Below are positions 17,371 through 26,568 of a DNA stretch of 64,000 nt, piece after piece; position 1 is the stretch's first letter, and every line of letters starts with the position of its first letter. Made by a program: the position numbers and the translations under genes. The stretch spans positions 682,001 to 746,000 of the forward strand of contig NZ_JANUGZ010000002.1 of assembly GCF_024753205.1 (NCBI RefSeq), in the 5' to 3' direction. This stretch comes from Massilia aurea (GTDB lineage: Bacteria > Pseudomonadota > Gammaproteobacteria > Burkholderiales > Burkholderiaceae_D). The notes under the pieces are model-generated. The model did no database searches. It was not told the origin of the DNA and saw only the letters and a program-made list of their open reading frames with translations.

Positions 17371-19329
17371 TTACGCCGCCACTTCTTCCTCACACAAGGT
17401 CAGCTTCGCGCAGCGCTGTCCGTGCAGCTGCGGCAGCAGGAGTTCGCTGCGTTCTTCCAGCAGCGCAAACACCTCGTCCTTCGACAGCACATACTGCTCC
17501 AACAGCGTGTCCTTGAGCGACTCCATCATCAGCTTGTAGTCGCGGATCGCGTCCAGCGTGTAGCTGTACAAGGCGTCGGCCTTTTCTTCCACCAGCCGCA
17601 CCGTGTGTTCGCCGCCGATATCCTTCTGCAGCTGGCTGTAGTCGATCTTCGAGCGCGAATACATCGACAGGCGGCTCACCATCAGGTTGAGCATCTTGGT
17701 GATCTTCTCGATGTCGTTCTGGCTGCCCACCGAAATACCGCGCGGGCCATAGAACATTTCTTCGGCCGCGACGCCGCCGTACAGGCCTACCACGTCGCGC
17801 TCGAGTTCTTCCAGCGTGCGCAGCGACATGTCTTCGCCCGACTGCAGCACATAGCCCAGCGCGCCAATCTTCGACACCGCCTCGGTGCTGATCTTGAGCA
17901 GGTGCGAGCGTTCCTTGACTTCGGCCAGCGTCAGACCCTGGCGCAGGAACGGGTCGATCTGCATGAAGAAGTGGCCCAGCTCATGCAGGGCGATCCGCTC
18001 GCGCTGCTTGTGCTTGTCGAGCGTCGTGGCGCGGTCGGTCAGGCCGATCGTGGCGCGCTCGTAGGCGCGGAACAGCAGGTTCGTGTTGATGATCGTCTTT
18101 TCCTGGATCGACAGCATGCTGGCGCGTTCGACCACGGTTTCCAGCAGCGCCGGGCTCAGGTTCTGGGTGATCTCGGCGACCTGGTCCAGGTTCAGGTCAT
18201 TCCAGTCGACGAGGCCATCCTTCTTGCGCGACAGGAAGCTGCGCAGCAGTTCGCGGCGCTCGGCCTTGTTCGGCAGGCGGAAGTTGATCTTGACCGAGAA
18301 GCGGCGCAGCATTGCTTCGTCCATCTCGGTCGAGCTGTCATCGAAGTTCGACGCGACGATCCAGATGACGCCCGCGCCCTTGTCGCTTTTCACGCCGTCC
18401 AGCAGGCCAAGCATCGTGTTGGCGGTGTCGTCTTCCCATTTCTTTTCGCTGCGCCCGCGCGGCATGAAGAGGCTCTGCGCTTCGTCGAGGAAAATGATGC
18501 ACTTGCCCTTGGCGCAAGCCTTGCGGTGCAAGGCGTTCAGCGCCTTGGAGCCGCCGCCGACATAGCCCGATTCGAGCGCCGAACCGGACGCCGAAATCAT
18601 CGGCAGGTTCAGGCGCTTGGCCAGGTAGCCAACCAGCTTGGTCTTGCCAGTACCGGCCGGGCCCGTCAGCATCACGTTGAACGGTTTATCGATATTGTGC
18701 GACTGGTACTCGGCGCGGTTGCGGATCATTTCTTCCAGGTGCAGCACTTCCTGCTTGATGTCTTCCATGCCGATCAGGTCATCCATGCTGCCCTTGAGCT
18801 TGTCCGGCGTGATGACCGATGCGCTCATGCCCGTGCCCGGCATGCCGAATTTGATGAGGTACAGCACCAGCAGCACGATCGCGATATTGAAGGCGTTCTG
18901 CTTGAAGAAGGCGCCGGTGCGCGCCAGCGTGCTTTCACCCTCGTCCATCACGGCTTCGTGGGCTGCGAGGAAGTCGTCCTTGGCGATCGAGTACGGAATC
19001 GCGTTCTTGAGCAGCACTTCGCGCTCAAGCGACAGGTGCGACGTGCTCGGCACCTTGACCACGTTTAGCGCTGCTGAATCCTTGAACTTGTAGATATAAC
19101 GCGGCGCTTCGGACAGCGGTTTGGCAATCAAGAGGTATTCCAGCCGGGCTTTCTGGCTGGCCAGCGCGGTAATCTCGGCGATGTTCTGCGAGTGGACTAC
19201 CGGGCGCGCATCCTGCGGCACATTGGATTTGAAGATCGCCAGCGTCACCAACATGGCCATCAGGATGACGGCAAGGATGCGGACGTAGACGTTCTTGAAT
19301 GCAATCTGAAGACGGGAAAAATTGGGCAT
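17371..19329 (-). CDS. Divergent FtsH-like membrane AAA+ metalloprotease
   Basis: The 652-residue protein has FtsH architecture with unusual sequence. Membrane segment 1 is VRILAVILMAMLVTLAIF, a periplasmic domain of about 110 residues follows, then membrane segment 2 AFNIAIVLLVLYLIKFGM. The AAA module has Walker A GPAGTGKT, pore loop GYVGGGSKAL (FtsH: FVGVGA type), Walker B CIIFLDEAQS, and an arginine-finger region MLRRF. The protease domain has the zinc motif HELGH and a third ligand context GSQNDIEKIT like FtsH GASNDI. All catalytic residues are present, so it should be an active protease, but SRH and Walker B differ from housekeeping FtsH. Start ATG 19329 places the first helix near the N-terminus. 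Confidence 0.82.
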   Translation of the reverse strand: MPNFSRLQIAFKNVYVRILAVILMAMLVTLAIFKSNVPQDARPVVHSQNIAEITALASQKARLEYLLIAKPLSEAPRYIYKFKDSAALNVVKVPSTSHLSLEREVLLKNAIPYSIAKDDFLAAHEAVMDEGESTLARTGAFFKQNAFNIAIVLLVLYLIKFGMPGTGMSASVITPDKLKGSMDDLIGMEDIKQEVLHLEEMIRNRAEYQSHNIDKPFNVMLTGPAGTGKTKLVGYLAKRLNLPMISASGSALESGYVGGGSKALNALHRKACAKGKCIIFLDEAQSLFMPRGRSEKKWEDDTANTMLGLLDGVKSDKGAGVIWIVASNFDDSSTEMDEAMLRRFSVKINFRLPNKAERRELLRSFLSRKKDGLVDWNDLNLDQVAEITQNLSPALLETVVERASMLSIQEKTIINTNLLFRAYERATIGLTDRATTLDKHKQRERIALHELGHFFMQIDPFLRQGLTLAEVKERSHLLKISTEAVSKIGALGYVLQSGEDMSLRTLEELERDVVGLYGGVAAEEMFYGPRGISVGSQNDIEKITKMLNLMVSRLSMYSRSKIDYSQLQKDIGGEHTVRLVEEKADALYSYTLDAIRDYKLMMESLKDTLLEQYVLSKDEVFALLEERSELLLPQLHGQRCAKLTLCEEEVAA

Positions 19330-19865
19330 AAGGTGTACTCGTCGAAAATGCGTACAGCAAAGAGAGACTGGGGTGCCATGCCACCGGTAACGATGGCCGG
19401 CGTCGGCAATGGGCCGACAAATTCGAGGTGTTGCAGCTTGCTTTTTGATGCTTGGCGGCAAGGGAGTAAGAAGACTATACCTTCAAAAAAAACCGCCGGG
19501 AATACCAAAAAGTCAAAAACGTATGCGATTTAAGGCGAATGAAAGTCTTGATAAGAGAATTGATTATCCGACTGACAGCATTCGTGATGAGTGTGTCAAA
19601 TAAATCGGACATTCTTGCGAGAATGGCATGATGAAATGACTAGAGAACGAAAATCTATATTGCTGAGCGCTGCATATTTACCACAGTCAACTTTTTCAGA
19701 CTGCATGCAATATGACGCGATCGGTATATAAAGTGATGGCTATTTCTGCAACTGCCCCAGAAAAGGCGTAAAGGCTGGCGCCGACTGCAAAAACCAGCCG
19801 GGGAGAATTGAGCAATAAGATGTATTCCGCCAAAGGCGGCAAATGCTTATTCAGACAGGCGTCGG
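19330..19865. other. Long non-coding stretch upstream of the FtsH-like gene
   Basis: About 536 bases with clearly lower GC than the flanking genes. Short open frames exist on both strands (for example 19409-19603 plus and 19696-19887 minus), but none has a ribosome-binding site, family resemblance or codon pattern I can support. It must hold the promoter of the minus-strand FtsH-like gene. I see no tRNA, terminator or repeat in it. Confidence 0.5.
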
Positions 19866-20429
19866 TTAATCGGTGCCAGCGCAGCACAGGCCATGCAACT
19901 TGATCATCGTATTCCAGTTGCGCGACGTGGCGCCCTCACCCAGCCGTTTGCCGAGCGCTGCCGCAGCTGCGCTGTCGAGCAAGCCTTGCGGACACCAGAC
20001 ATAGACAGCATGACGTCCAGGCGCCATGCTCTCGGGCGCCCAGTCCTGGCCGCACAAGTCGGCCGCCAACGCGCGTTGCGGCGCACCTGCCAGCAGGAAG
20101 ACGAACAGGCGCGCATGGTCGGTGGCCACGTGCAACAAGGGATTGTCGTCAACAATCTCGGCCACTTTATCGCTTGCAAACACGAACACGCGCGCACTGA
20201 CACCCAGATGCAGGGCCATGGCCGCTTCGATCTCTTGCGCCGCATCGACGGGCGGGACCACGGCGTCGAACACGATATTGCCGCTATTGAGCAGACTGCG
20301 CACGCCTGTATAGCCGAGGTCTTCGACCAGTTTGCGCAGGTCGGCCATCGCAATGCGTTTGGCGCGGCCAACGTTCACGCCGCGCAGCAGGGCAATGTAG
20401 CGCGACCGCGGCGTGGTGTCGGCCTCCAT
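19866..20429 (-). CDS. DUF1697 domain protein
   Basis: A 187-residue soluble protein with RYIALLRGVNVG and the repeatedly conserved KRIAMADLRKLVEDLGYTGV and LLNSGNIVF segments that define DUF1697, then VFVFASDKVAEIV. The function of the family is unknown. ATG 20429 follows the glutathione S-transferase stop by one base, so the two genes are one operon with coupled translation. A longer frame exists upstream but runs through the transferase gene. Confidence 0.85.
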   Translation of the reverse strand: MEADTTPRSRYIALLRGVNVGRAKRIAMADLRKLVEDLGYTGVRSLLNSGNIVFDAVVPPVDAAQEIEAAMALHLGVSARVFVFASDKVAEIVDDNPLLHVATDHARLFVFLLAGAPQRALAADLCGQDWAPESMAPGRHAVYVWCPQGLLDSAAAAALGKRLGEGATSRNWNTMIKLHGLCCAGTD

Positions 20430-20430
20430 G

Positions 20431-21036
20431 CTATTGCAACCCTTCCTGGCGCAACGCTTCCTGCACCGCAGGCAACGCCTTGATGCGCGCATGATAGGCC
20501 TGCAGTGCCGGCCAGTTATCCAGCGAGAAGCTGGTGAACCCCACCCAGTTCAACACGGTAAACAAGTAGGCATCGGCTACGGTGAAACTGTTCCCGATCA
20601 GGTAGCCGTCGTCACCGATCTGGCCCGCCACATAGGTCAGTGGCTCGGCCAGCGCGGCCCAGGCGGCTTCCTTGGCATCGCTCGACGCGCCCGGTGCGAA
20701 GATGGGCGAAAAGCGCTTGTGCAGCTCGGTCGATGTCCACGCCAGCCATTCCATCGATTCGTAGCGTTCAAATGTGCCGGGTGCAGGCGCCAGCGCGCCT
20801 GCCGGAGCCTGGTCTGCCACGTATTGCAGGATGACCTGGCTCTCGGTGAGCAGGTGGCCATCTTTCAGCGCCAGCGCCGGCACATAGCCCTTGGGATTGA
20901 TGGCCCGGAAATCGTCGCCGCCTTCGGTCAGCTTGGTGCGCAGGTTGACGCGCTCGCTGTCGAACGGCAGGCCGGAGGCGATCAGGGCGATACGGGGCGC
21001 AAGCGAGCAGGCGCCGGGACTGAAGTAGAGTTTCAC
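20431..21036 (-). CDS. Glutathione S-transferase
   Basis: The 201-residue protein has the thioredoxin-fold N-terminal domain (KLYFSPGACSLAPRIAL, with Cys/Ser near the beta-class catalytic position; NPKGYVPALAL cis-Pro loop; LTESQVILQYVAD glutathione gamma-Glu site) and the all-helical C-terminal domain with FTVADAYLFTVLNW (N-capping box). It most resembles beta-class bacterial enzymes. The start is GTG at 21036, not ATG: AGGAA lies five bases upstream and family members begin MKLYxSPGACS. It is divergent from the HDOD pair. Confidence 0.92.
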   Translation of the reverse strand: MKLYFSPGACSLAPRIALIASGLPFDSERVNLRTKLTEGGDDFRAINPKGYVPALALKDGHLLTESQVILQYVADQAPAGALAPAPGTFERYESMEWLAWTSTELHKRFSPIFAPGASSDAKEAAWAALAEPLTYVAGQIGDDGYLIGNSFTVADAYLFTVLNWVGFTSFSLDNWPALQAYHARIKALPAVQEALRQEGLQ

Positions 21037-21195
21037 GGGGTTCCTGAAAATAATGATGGGTGGCAAAAGCCTACAGCATTTTGGCACTGCCCTCCAGCCA
21101 CAAGTCGTGCGGCATGAAAGCGACATATTGCGTCGCCGCCGTGATCGGCCTGCACACCGGTGATACCATCTCCTGAGTATTGAATGGAGGAAACT

Positions 21196-21525
21196 ATGAG
21201 CGACGATCACGAGCTGGTCCCGGTAGCCAGCGCCCTGCCGGGCATGGTGCTGTCGGACGAACTGCTCGACAGCCACGGCCTGGTCTTGCTGGCCAAAGGC
21301 ACGGTCTTGAGCGAGGCGATCATTGCGTCGTTCGCGCGCCATCAGATCGACGTGGTGCCGGTGGCGCGCGTCGAAGCGCACCGCGCGCCGGATGCAGCCG
21401 CGGTGCAAGCGCGGCTCGACTTCCTGTTCCGCCGCCACGACCGCGACGACGACAACGACTGGGCCGGCAACCTGCTGCGCCGCTACGTCGAGGATTACCG
21501 GCTCGAACGGCAGGTGGCGCCATGA
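21196..21525 (+). CDS. Small protein coupled to HDOD gene
   Basis: A 109-residue acidic protein. The segment SALPGMVLSDELLDSHGLV followed by LLAKGTVLSEAII matches the short beta-rich module (PGMVL-DDL-D--G-LLL-KGT-L) that often precedes HD-GYP or HDOD signalling domains. The C-terminal half is charged and helical (FLFRRHDRDDDNDW). GGAGGAAA lies six bases before ATG 21196. Its stop overlaps the HDOD start as ATGA, so it may work with that protein as a split two-domain regulator. I do not know a named function. Confidence 0.7.
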   Translation: MSDDHELVPVASALPGMVLSDELLDSHGLVLLAKGTVLSEAIIASFARHQIDVVPVARVEAHRAPDAAAVQARLDFLFRRHDRDDDNDWAGNLLRRYVEDYRLERQVAP

Positions 21526-22355
21526 CCCTCGATGAATTGACGGCCGGCCTGGACGACCTGCCCTCGCTGCCGGCTGTCGTGATGGAGCTGCTGGGCAGCA
21601 TCGACCAGGAAGATGCCGATCTGGCCTTGCTAGCGAAAAAGGTGGCGCTCGATCAGGCACTGACTGCCAAGACACTGCGCCTGGCCAATTCGTCGGCCTT
21701 CGGCCTGCAGGTCAAGGTTACGACGATCCAGCAGGCATTGACGTTCCTGGGCGTGCAAGCCACGCGCAACCTGATCATGGCGGCATCGATCACCGGCTGC
21801 TTTCCCAGCGGCCGCTGCCCGGCGTTCAACGACAAGGCCTTCTGGCGCCTGTCGATCGCCACCGCCGCCTGCGCGCGGGTGCTGGCGCGGCACATGCACT
21901 TCAATCCCGACGTGGCGTTTACGGCCGGCCTGTTACACGGGATCGGCCGCCTGGTGCTGGTGACGCGTTACCCGGAACAATACGACGCCGTCCTGCGTGA
22001 ATGCGAGCGCGTCGATGGCGATCTTCTCGAAATGGAGCGCGCCATGCTGGGTGTTGACCACGTACTGGCAGGCCGGGCGCTGGCGGAGCACTGGCAATTT
22101 TCGGATACGCTGCGCCAGGCCATCGCATTCCATGGTCAGCCGGAGATGCCGGGTGCGGGTTTCCTGGCCACGATCGTGCATGTGGCAAGCGCGGTCGCGC
22201 ATGCGCTCGATCTGGCGGGCTATGCGAACGAAGTAGTGCCGACGGTGTCGAGTGTCGCCTGGACGGCGCTGGGATTATCCGAGGAAGCGTGGTTGCAGGA
22301 GTTCCGCGAAACGGAGCTGCAATTTGAAGAGATGACCGCCATCCTGTTGGCGTAG
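21522..22355 (+). CDS. HDOD domain signalling protein
   Basis: A 277-residue protein almost wholly made of an HDOD domain: DLPSLPAVVMELL, then VALDQALTAKTLRLANSSAF (the conserved NSSAFG site), QQALTFLGVQATRNL, and a degenerate HD motif HGIGRLVL where true HD phosphodiesterases have HDIG. HDOD proteins take part in bacterial signalling without proven phosphohydrolase activity. The start ATG 21522 overlaps the stop of the preceding small gene by four bases. No receiver domain is attached, unlike many HDOD proteins. Confidence 0.87.
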   Translation: MTLDELTAGLDDLPSLPAVVMELLGSIDQEDADLALLAKKVALDQALTAKTLRLANSSAFGLQVKVTTIQQALTFLGVQATRNLIMAASITGCFPSGRCPAFNDKAFWRLSIATAACARVLARHMHFNPDVAFTAGLLHGIGRLVLVTRYPEQYDAVLRECERVDGDLLEMERAMLGVDHVLAGRALAEHWQFSDTLRQAIAFHGQPEMPGAGFLATIVHVASAVAHALDLAGYANEVVPTVSSVAWTALGLSEEAWLQEFRETELQFEEMTAILLA

Positions 22356-22465
22356 GCCGCAGGACGGAATCAACGGGTGGGAATCAGGTAGTACGAGAAG
22401 AACTGCGACGAGGAGAACTGCGGTGCGGCGCCACTCAGGCGGCGCCGCGGCACGCCAACAACGAA

Positions 22466-22491
22466 GGCATGACAGAAACGTCTGCCATGCC
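22466..22491 (-). terminator. Hairpin after the small DNA-binding-like gene
   Basis: GGCATGACAGA (22466-22476) and TCTGCCATGCC (22481-22491) form an 11-base stem with one G-T-type mismatch and a four-base loop. On the minus strand it lies just past the stop at 22499 and is followed by a T-rich but broken run (TTCGTTGTT), so it is a weak intrinsic terminator candidate. Confidence 0.5.
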
Positions 22492-22498
22492 CACGATT

Positions 22499-22906
22499 TC
22501 AGTGCGCATAATTACCGGTTTTTGGCGTCACGTCGCCCGACTGGTTTGCCTGACCCTGTGCTGGCTGACCTGCCTGCTGGGCTGCTGCGGCAGCGGCTGC
22601 TGCTGCTTTTTCTTCTGGCTTCGGACGGCCTTGTGCATCCGACAGACGGTACTTGGTGCGGCGATCGCCCATCAGGTCACGCAGGTCACGGATGCTCATG
22701 CCCGTCACTTCGTGCATGCGGATCAAAAGCGACGCGCCAACTGGCAGACGATGGTGACGAATCTTGCTGATCACGGGCGGCGCCACCTCGAGCATGCGCG
22801 ACAGCGCAGCGTCGTTCTTCAGCTGCATCTTGCCCAGTAGAATGTCGAGCAGATGGTTCGGGTTGTAACTCTCTTGCGACGACAGAGCGTGATGTTGTTG
22901 TGCCAT
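22499..22906 (-). CDS. Small helix-turn-helix-like regulator
   Basis: A 135-residue protein. Residues about 16-90 are helical and conserved-looking: NHLLDILLGKMQLKNDAALS, RMLEVAPPVISKIRHHRLPV and GASLLIRMHEVTGMSIRDLR. The stretch DAALSRMLEVAPPVISKIRH reads like a Cro/C1-type helix-turn-helix. The last 45 residues are a low-complexity Ala/Gln/Gly tail that is probably disordered. AT-rich DNA with several small palindromes lies upstream (22907-23050). I infer a DNA-binding regulator, possibly autoregulated; the target is unknown. Confidence 0.65.
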   Translation of the reverse strand: MAQQHHALSSQESYNPNHLLDILLGKMQLKNDAALSRMLEVAPPVISKIRHHRLPVGASLLIRMHEVTGMSIRDLRDLMGDRRTKYRLSDAQGRPKPEEKAAAAAAAAAQQAGQPAQGQANQSGDVTPKTGNYAH

Positions 22907-23511
22907 GATATTACCTCACGAGTTGGTTAAAATAGTTCCCTTGTGAACCTTAGTAGAAGACAACATGTCTTCAACTTAAGTTCCCGGAACGTGTTCAGGA
23001 ATTAAACAGGGCGAATCTGAGTAGTTCCTTAAGGATTCCGGTCTTGCCGTGCACTACGTCGTTTCTGCATGCGCACTTGTCTTTCAAACAAATTATGGCG
23101 GCGTGCGCCGGACCGAGGCCGACCCTGCGCACGTGACTCCTTGTCAGAAATCAAGCTAACGTATGGAAAGCTTGTCACGTTTGCATTTCAGCACATGGGG
23201 CCACATTGTGGCGCACGCAAGAGATTTCCCTGATAAATTTTTCCAATCAGAATGATCACGGAACTCTTTGATTTACATAGAGAAATACTTGGTGCATGCG
23301 GCGCCATAGCGCGACGAAAATAAAGTATGTTCGCTAGCGGACATTTAACATTGTAAATAAAAAGATAATTACTTTAGGTAAAGAAACTAAGAATTCCTTT
23401 TGGAACGATTCCTTCTGTCCTGTCCGTGTTTTTATCGGGTCAATACCGAATTACGGTAAACTGATTCCCCTGCCTTGTCGGCACAGCAATTCGTCCCCAA
23501 CTACCCTCTCC
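22907..23511. other. 605-bp AT-rich intergenic region with palindromes and a repeated heptamer
   Basis: Between the divergent regulator-like gene and miaB. It holds GAAGACA-aca-TGTCTTC (22956-22972), the 11-base palindrome GTTCCCGGAAC (22980-22990), and three copies of AGTTCC(C/T) at 22934, 22979 and 23023, spaced 45 and 44 bases. These sit on the regulator side and may be operators. The rest (23050-23511) is AT-rich and should contain the miaB promoter, but I could not fix one. No credible coding frame was found. Confidence 0.55.
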
Positions 23512-24873
23512 ATGCAGAAAAAAGTCTTTATCAAAACCTTCGGTTGCCAGATGAACGAGTACGACTCGGACAAGATGGTCGATGTCCTTGGCGCCTCGGA
23601 TGGGTTGGTACGCACCGACAAGCCGGAAGACGCAGACGTCATCCTGCTCAACACGTGCTCGATCCGCGAAAAAGCGCAAGAGAAAGTGTTCTCCGATCTT
23701 GGCCGCCTGCGTGAACTCAAGCGCAACAAGCCGGACCTCGTCATTGGCGTGGGCGGCTGCGTTGCTTCGCAAGAAGGCCAGGCCATCATCAAGCGCGCGC
23801 CGTTCGTCGATGTCGTGTTCGGCCCGCAAACGCTGCATCGCCTGCCCAAGCTGATCAGCGACCGGCGCACGTCCGGCGTGGCCCAGGTCGACATCGCCTT
23901 CCCCGAGATCGAAAAGTTCGATCACCTGCCGCCGGCCAAGGTCGACGGCCCGGTGGCGTATGTGTCGATCATGGAAGGTTGCAGCAAGTACTGCAGCTAC
24001 TGCGTCGTCCCGTACACCCGTGGCGAAGAAGTCTCGCGCCGCTTCGAGGACGTGCTGACCGAGGTGGCGGGCCTGGCCGCGCAAGGCGTCAAGGAAATCA
24101 TGCTGCTGGGCCAGAACGTGAATGCGTTCCGGGGCACCATGGAAAACGGCGAGATCGCCGACTTCGCGCTGCTGCTCGAATACATCGCCGAGATTCCCGG
24201 CGTCGAGCGCCTGCGCTTCGTGACCAGCCACCCGAAGGAATTCAGCCAGCGCCTGATCGACGCCTACGCCAAGATCCCGCAACTGGTGAACCACCTGTAC
24301 CTGCCCGTGCAACATGGCTCGGACCGGATCCTGGCAGCCATGAAGCGCGGCTATACGGGCCTCGAATACAAATCGATCATCCGCCGCATCCGCGCGGTGC
24401 GTCCCGACATCACATTCTCGTCCGACTTCATCGTGGGCTTTCCCGGTGAAACCGAGGCCGACTTCGAGGCGATGATGAAACTGGTGGCCGACGTCAATTT
24501 CGACAACAGCTTCAGCTTCATCTTCAGCAAGCGCCCCGGCACGCCGGCCGCGAACCTCGACGACGACACGCCGCACGAGGTCAAGCTGGCGCGCCTGCAG
24601 CGCCTGCAAGCCCTGATCGATGCCAACACCCGCAAGCACAGTGCCGCCATGGTCGGCACCGTGCAGCGCGTGCTGGTCGAAGGGTATGCCAAAAAAGATG
24701 TAACCCAGCTCCAGGGCCGCGCCGAGAATAACCGCGTGGTTCTGTTCCCCGTGGATGCAGCCAGTGTCCAGCTCATCGGCCAGCTGGTCGATGTACGCAT
24801 CAGCGCCAGCCACGATTATTATTTGCGCGGCGAACTCGTCGCCAACCTTGATACGATTGCCATCGCCAGTTGA
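23512..24873 (+). CDS. miaB: tRNA-2-methylthio-N6-dimethylallyladenosine synthase
   Basis: MiaB is a radical-SAM methylthiotransferase acting on i6A37 made by MiaA. The 453-residue protein has the N-terminal UPF0004 domain with cysteines in TFGCQMN, LNTCSIR and GGCVAS (second iron-sulfur cluster), the radical-SAM motif CSKYCSYC near residue 157, and a C-terminal TRAM domain. The start [15 protein letters not shown] fits the family. It opens the long plus-strand operon miaB-phoH-ybeY-corC-lnt. Confidence 0.97.
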   Translation: MQKKVFIKTFGCQMNEYDSDKMVDVLGASDGLVRTDKPEDADVILLNTCSIREKAQEKVFSDLGRLRELKRNKPDLVIGVGGCVASQEGQAIIKRAPFVDVVFGPQTLHRLPKLISDRRTSGVAQVDIAFPEIEKFDHLPPAKVDGPVAYVSIMEGCSKYCSYCVVPYTRGEEVSRRFEDVLTEVAGLAAQGVKEIMLLGQNVNAFRGTMENGEIADFALLLEYIAEIPGVERLRFVTSHPKEFSQRLIDAYAKIPQLVNHLYLPVQHGSDRILAAMKRGYTGLEYKSIIRRIRAVRPDITFSSDFIVGFPGETEADFEAMMKLVADVNFDNSFSFIFSKRPGTPAANLDDDTPHEVKLARLQRLQALIDANTRKHSAAMVGTVQRVLVEGYAKKDVTQLQGRAENNRVVLFPVDAASVQLIGQLVDVRISASHDYYLRGELVANLDTIAIAS

Positions 24874-25991
24874 AAACACAGCCAACCCAGCCCTCGTACT
24901 TCATTCCTGAGCCGCTCGACAACACGCGGCTTGCCCACCTGTGCGGTCCACTCGATGAAAACCTGCGCCAGATCTCGGCCGCACTCGACGTGACCGTCTT
25001 CCGCCGTGGCGAGAAATTCATCGTCACCGGCGACAATGCCGAGCGCGCCGTCGAATTGCTCGAACGCTTCTACGCGGTCGCCAACAAGGTCGTGCCGATC
25101 GAAGAAGTGCAACTGGCCCTGGTCGAGCAGCGCGCCGGCATCAAGCCGCGCAGCCTCGAGGCGCCGGGTGGCGAGCCGCGCGCCATCAAGGGCGTCAAGG
25201 CCGTCAAGGCCGTGCCCGACGTGGCGCAGGCCGACGCGCAGGACGACGTTGCACCCAACGACACCGACAGCCCGGCCCTGAGAACCCGCCGCAGCGACCT
25301 GCGCGGACGCACGCCGCACCAGATCCAGTACCTCAACGATGTGCTGAACCATGACATCGCCTTCGGCGTGGGCCCGGCCGGTACCGGCAAGACCTACCTG
25401 GCCGTGGCCTGCGCGGTGGACGCGCTCGAGCGCGACGCCGTCAAGCGCATCATCCTGACCCGCCCTGCAGTCGAGGCCGGCGAGCGCCTTGGCTTCCTGC
25501 CGGGCGACTTGGCGCAAAAGGTCGATCCGTACCTGCGTCCGCTGTACGACGCGCTGTACGACCTGCTCGGCTTCGACCGCACGCAAAAGCTGTTCGAAAA
25601 GCAGATCATCGAGATCGCCCCGCTGGCGTACATGCGCGGACGCACGCTGAACCACGCGTTCGTCATCCTCGATGAAGCGCAGAACACGACCGTCGAGCAG
25701 ATGAAGATGTTCCTGACCCGCATCGGCTTTGGCAGCAAGGCCGTGATCACCGGCGACGTGACCCAGGTCGACCTGCACAAGAACCAGCGCAGCGGCCTGG
25801 TCGACGCCATGCACGTGCTCAGAGATGTGCGCGGTATCGCGTTTTCCCAGTTCTCGAGCGTGGACGTGGTGCGCCACCCGCTGGTCGGGCGCATCATCGA
25901 TGCCTACGAATCCGACAATTCGGTACAGGAACTGGCCGATCTCCCCAAACCGATCCCGGTGAAAAATGCAAGAAAAAAAACATCCGCTTGA
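24870..25991 (+). CDS. ybeZ: PhoH-like ATPase (YbeZ), TTG start
   Basis: YbeZ is a PhoH-family ATPase/helicase-like protein that acts with YbeY in ribosome RNA maturation. The 373-residue product has an N-terminal RNA-binding-type segment ([22 protein letters not shown]), Walker A GPAGTGKT near residue 170 and Walker [11 protein letters not shown]. No ATG lies near the N-terminus; TTG at 24870 overlaps the miaB stop as TTGA and gives [11 protein letters not shown]. The ybeY start lies 26 bases before its stop. The tight packing argues for translational coupling. Confidence 0.92.
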   Translation: MKTQPTQPSYFIPEPLDNTRLAHLCGPLDENLRQISAALDVTVFRRGEKFIVTGDNAERAVELLERFYAVANKVVPIEEVQLALVEQRAGIKPRSLEAPGGEPRAIKGVKAVKAVPDVAQADAQDDVAPNDTDSPALRTRRSDLRGRTPHQIQYLNDVLNHDIAFGVGPAGTGKTYLAVACAVDALERDAVKRIILTRPAVEAGERLGFLPGDLAQKVDPYLRPLYDALYDLLGFDRTQKLFEKQIIEIAPLAYMRGRTLNHAFVILDEAQNTTVEQMKMFLTRIGFGSKAVITGDVTQVDLHKNQRSGLVDAMHVLRDVRGIAFSQFSSVDVVRHPLVGRIIDAYESDNSVQELADLPKPIPVKNARKKTSA

Positions 25992-26433
25992 ACTCGAGGT
26001 GCAGTTCGCCGACCCGCGCCTGGAAAGCCTGCTGCCCGAGGCCACCTTGCGTACCTGGGTCGAGTCTGCCCTGCTCGGCCCGGCCGAACTGACCATCCGG
26101 TTTGTCGATGCGGCCGAAGGCCAGGCGCTGAACCTGGCCTATCGCGGCAAGGACTACGCGACCAACGTCCTCACCTTCGCCTACAACGAAGATGAAGACC
26201 TGGCCGAGGACGATCCGGTCAAGGCCGACATCGTCCTGTGCACCGACGTGCTGCAACGCGAAGCCGACGAGCAAAAGAAAACCGTCGAGGAACACACGGC
26301 GCACCTGGTCGTGCACGGCGTGCTGCATGCGCAGGGCTGGGACCACGACAACGATGACGACGCCGAAGAAATGGAACAGTTCGAGCGCGACATCATGGAA
26401 GTGCTGGGGTTCCCCGATCCGTACGCTGACTGA
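25966..26433 (+). CDS. ybeY: Endoribonuclease YbeY (16S rRNA maturation)
   Basis: YbeY is a zinc-dependent RNase needed for 16S 3'-end maturation and ribosome quality control. The 155-residue protein has the metal motif HGVLHAQGWDH (three His) near residue 113, preceded by RGKDYATNVLTF, both hallmarks. It overlaps the 3' end of the ybeZ gene by 26 bases. The 30-residue acidic tail (DNDDDAEEMEQFERDIME) is usual for the family. corC follows after 135 bases. Confidence 0.96.
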   Translation: MQEKKHPLELEVQFADPRLESLLPEATLRTWVESALLGPAELTIRFVDAAEGQALNLAYRGKDYATNVLTFAYNEDEDLAEDDPVKADIVLCTDVLQREADEQKKTVEEHTAHLVVHGVLHAQGWDHDNDDDAEEMEQFERDIMEVLGFPDPYAD

Positions 26434-26568
26434 GTGAAAATGGCTTGAACGTCAGCCTGACCTGAGCGGCGGCGCGCCCGCCGCCCAGGCCGCACGCCTG
26501 CATCAAAAACAGGCAATGTGCCTTTTGGTGTATCCTACGCCCATCGCAACAACGGCTTCTCGCCAACT

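Noticed and set aside
17308..19068. Open frame of 586 codons on the plus strand
   Set aside because: Antisense shadow of the FtsH-like gene.
19696..19887. 63-codon minus-strand frame with hydrophobic middle
   Set aside because: No ribosome-binding site or recognisable family; its start overlaps the end of the DUF1697 gene.
21180..22355. HDOD gene read as a 391-residue protein from an upstream start
   Set aside because: The extra N-terminal part is the out-of-frame reading of the 109-residue gene, which has its own strong ribosome-binding site; the ATGA overlap start at 21522 is better.
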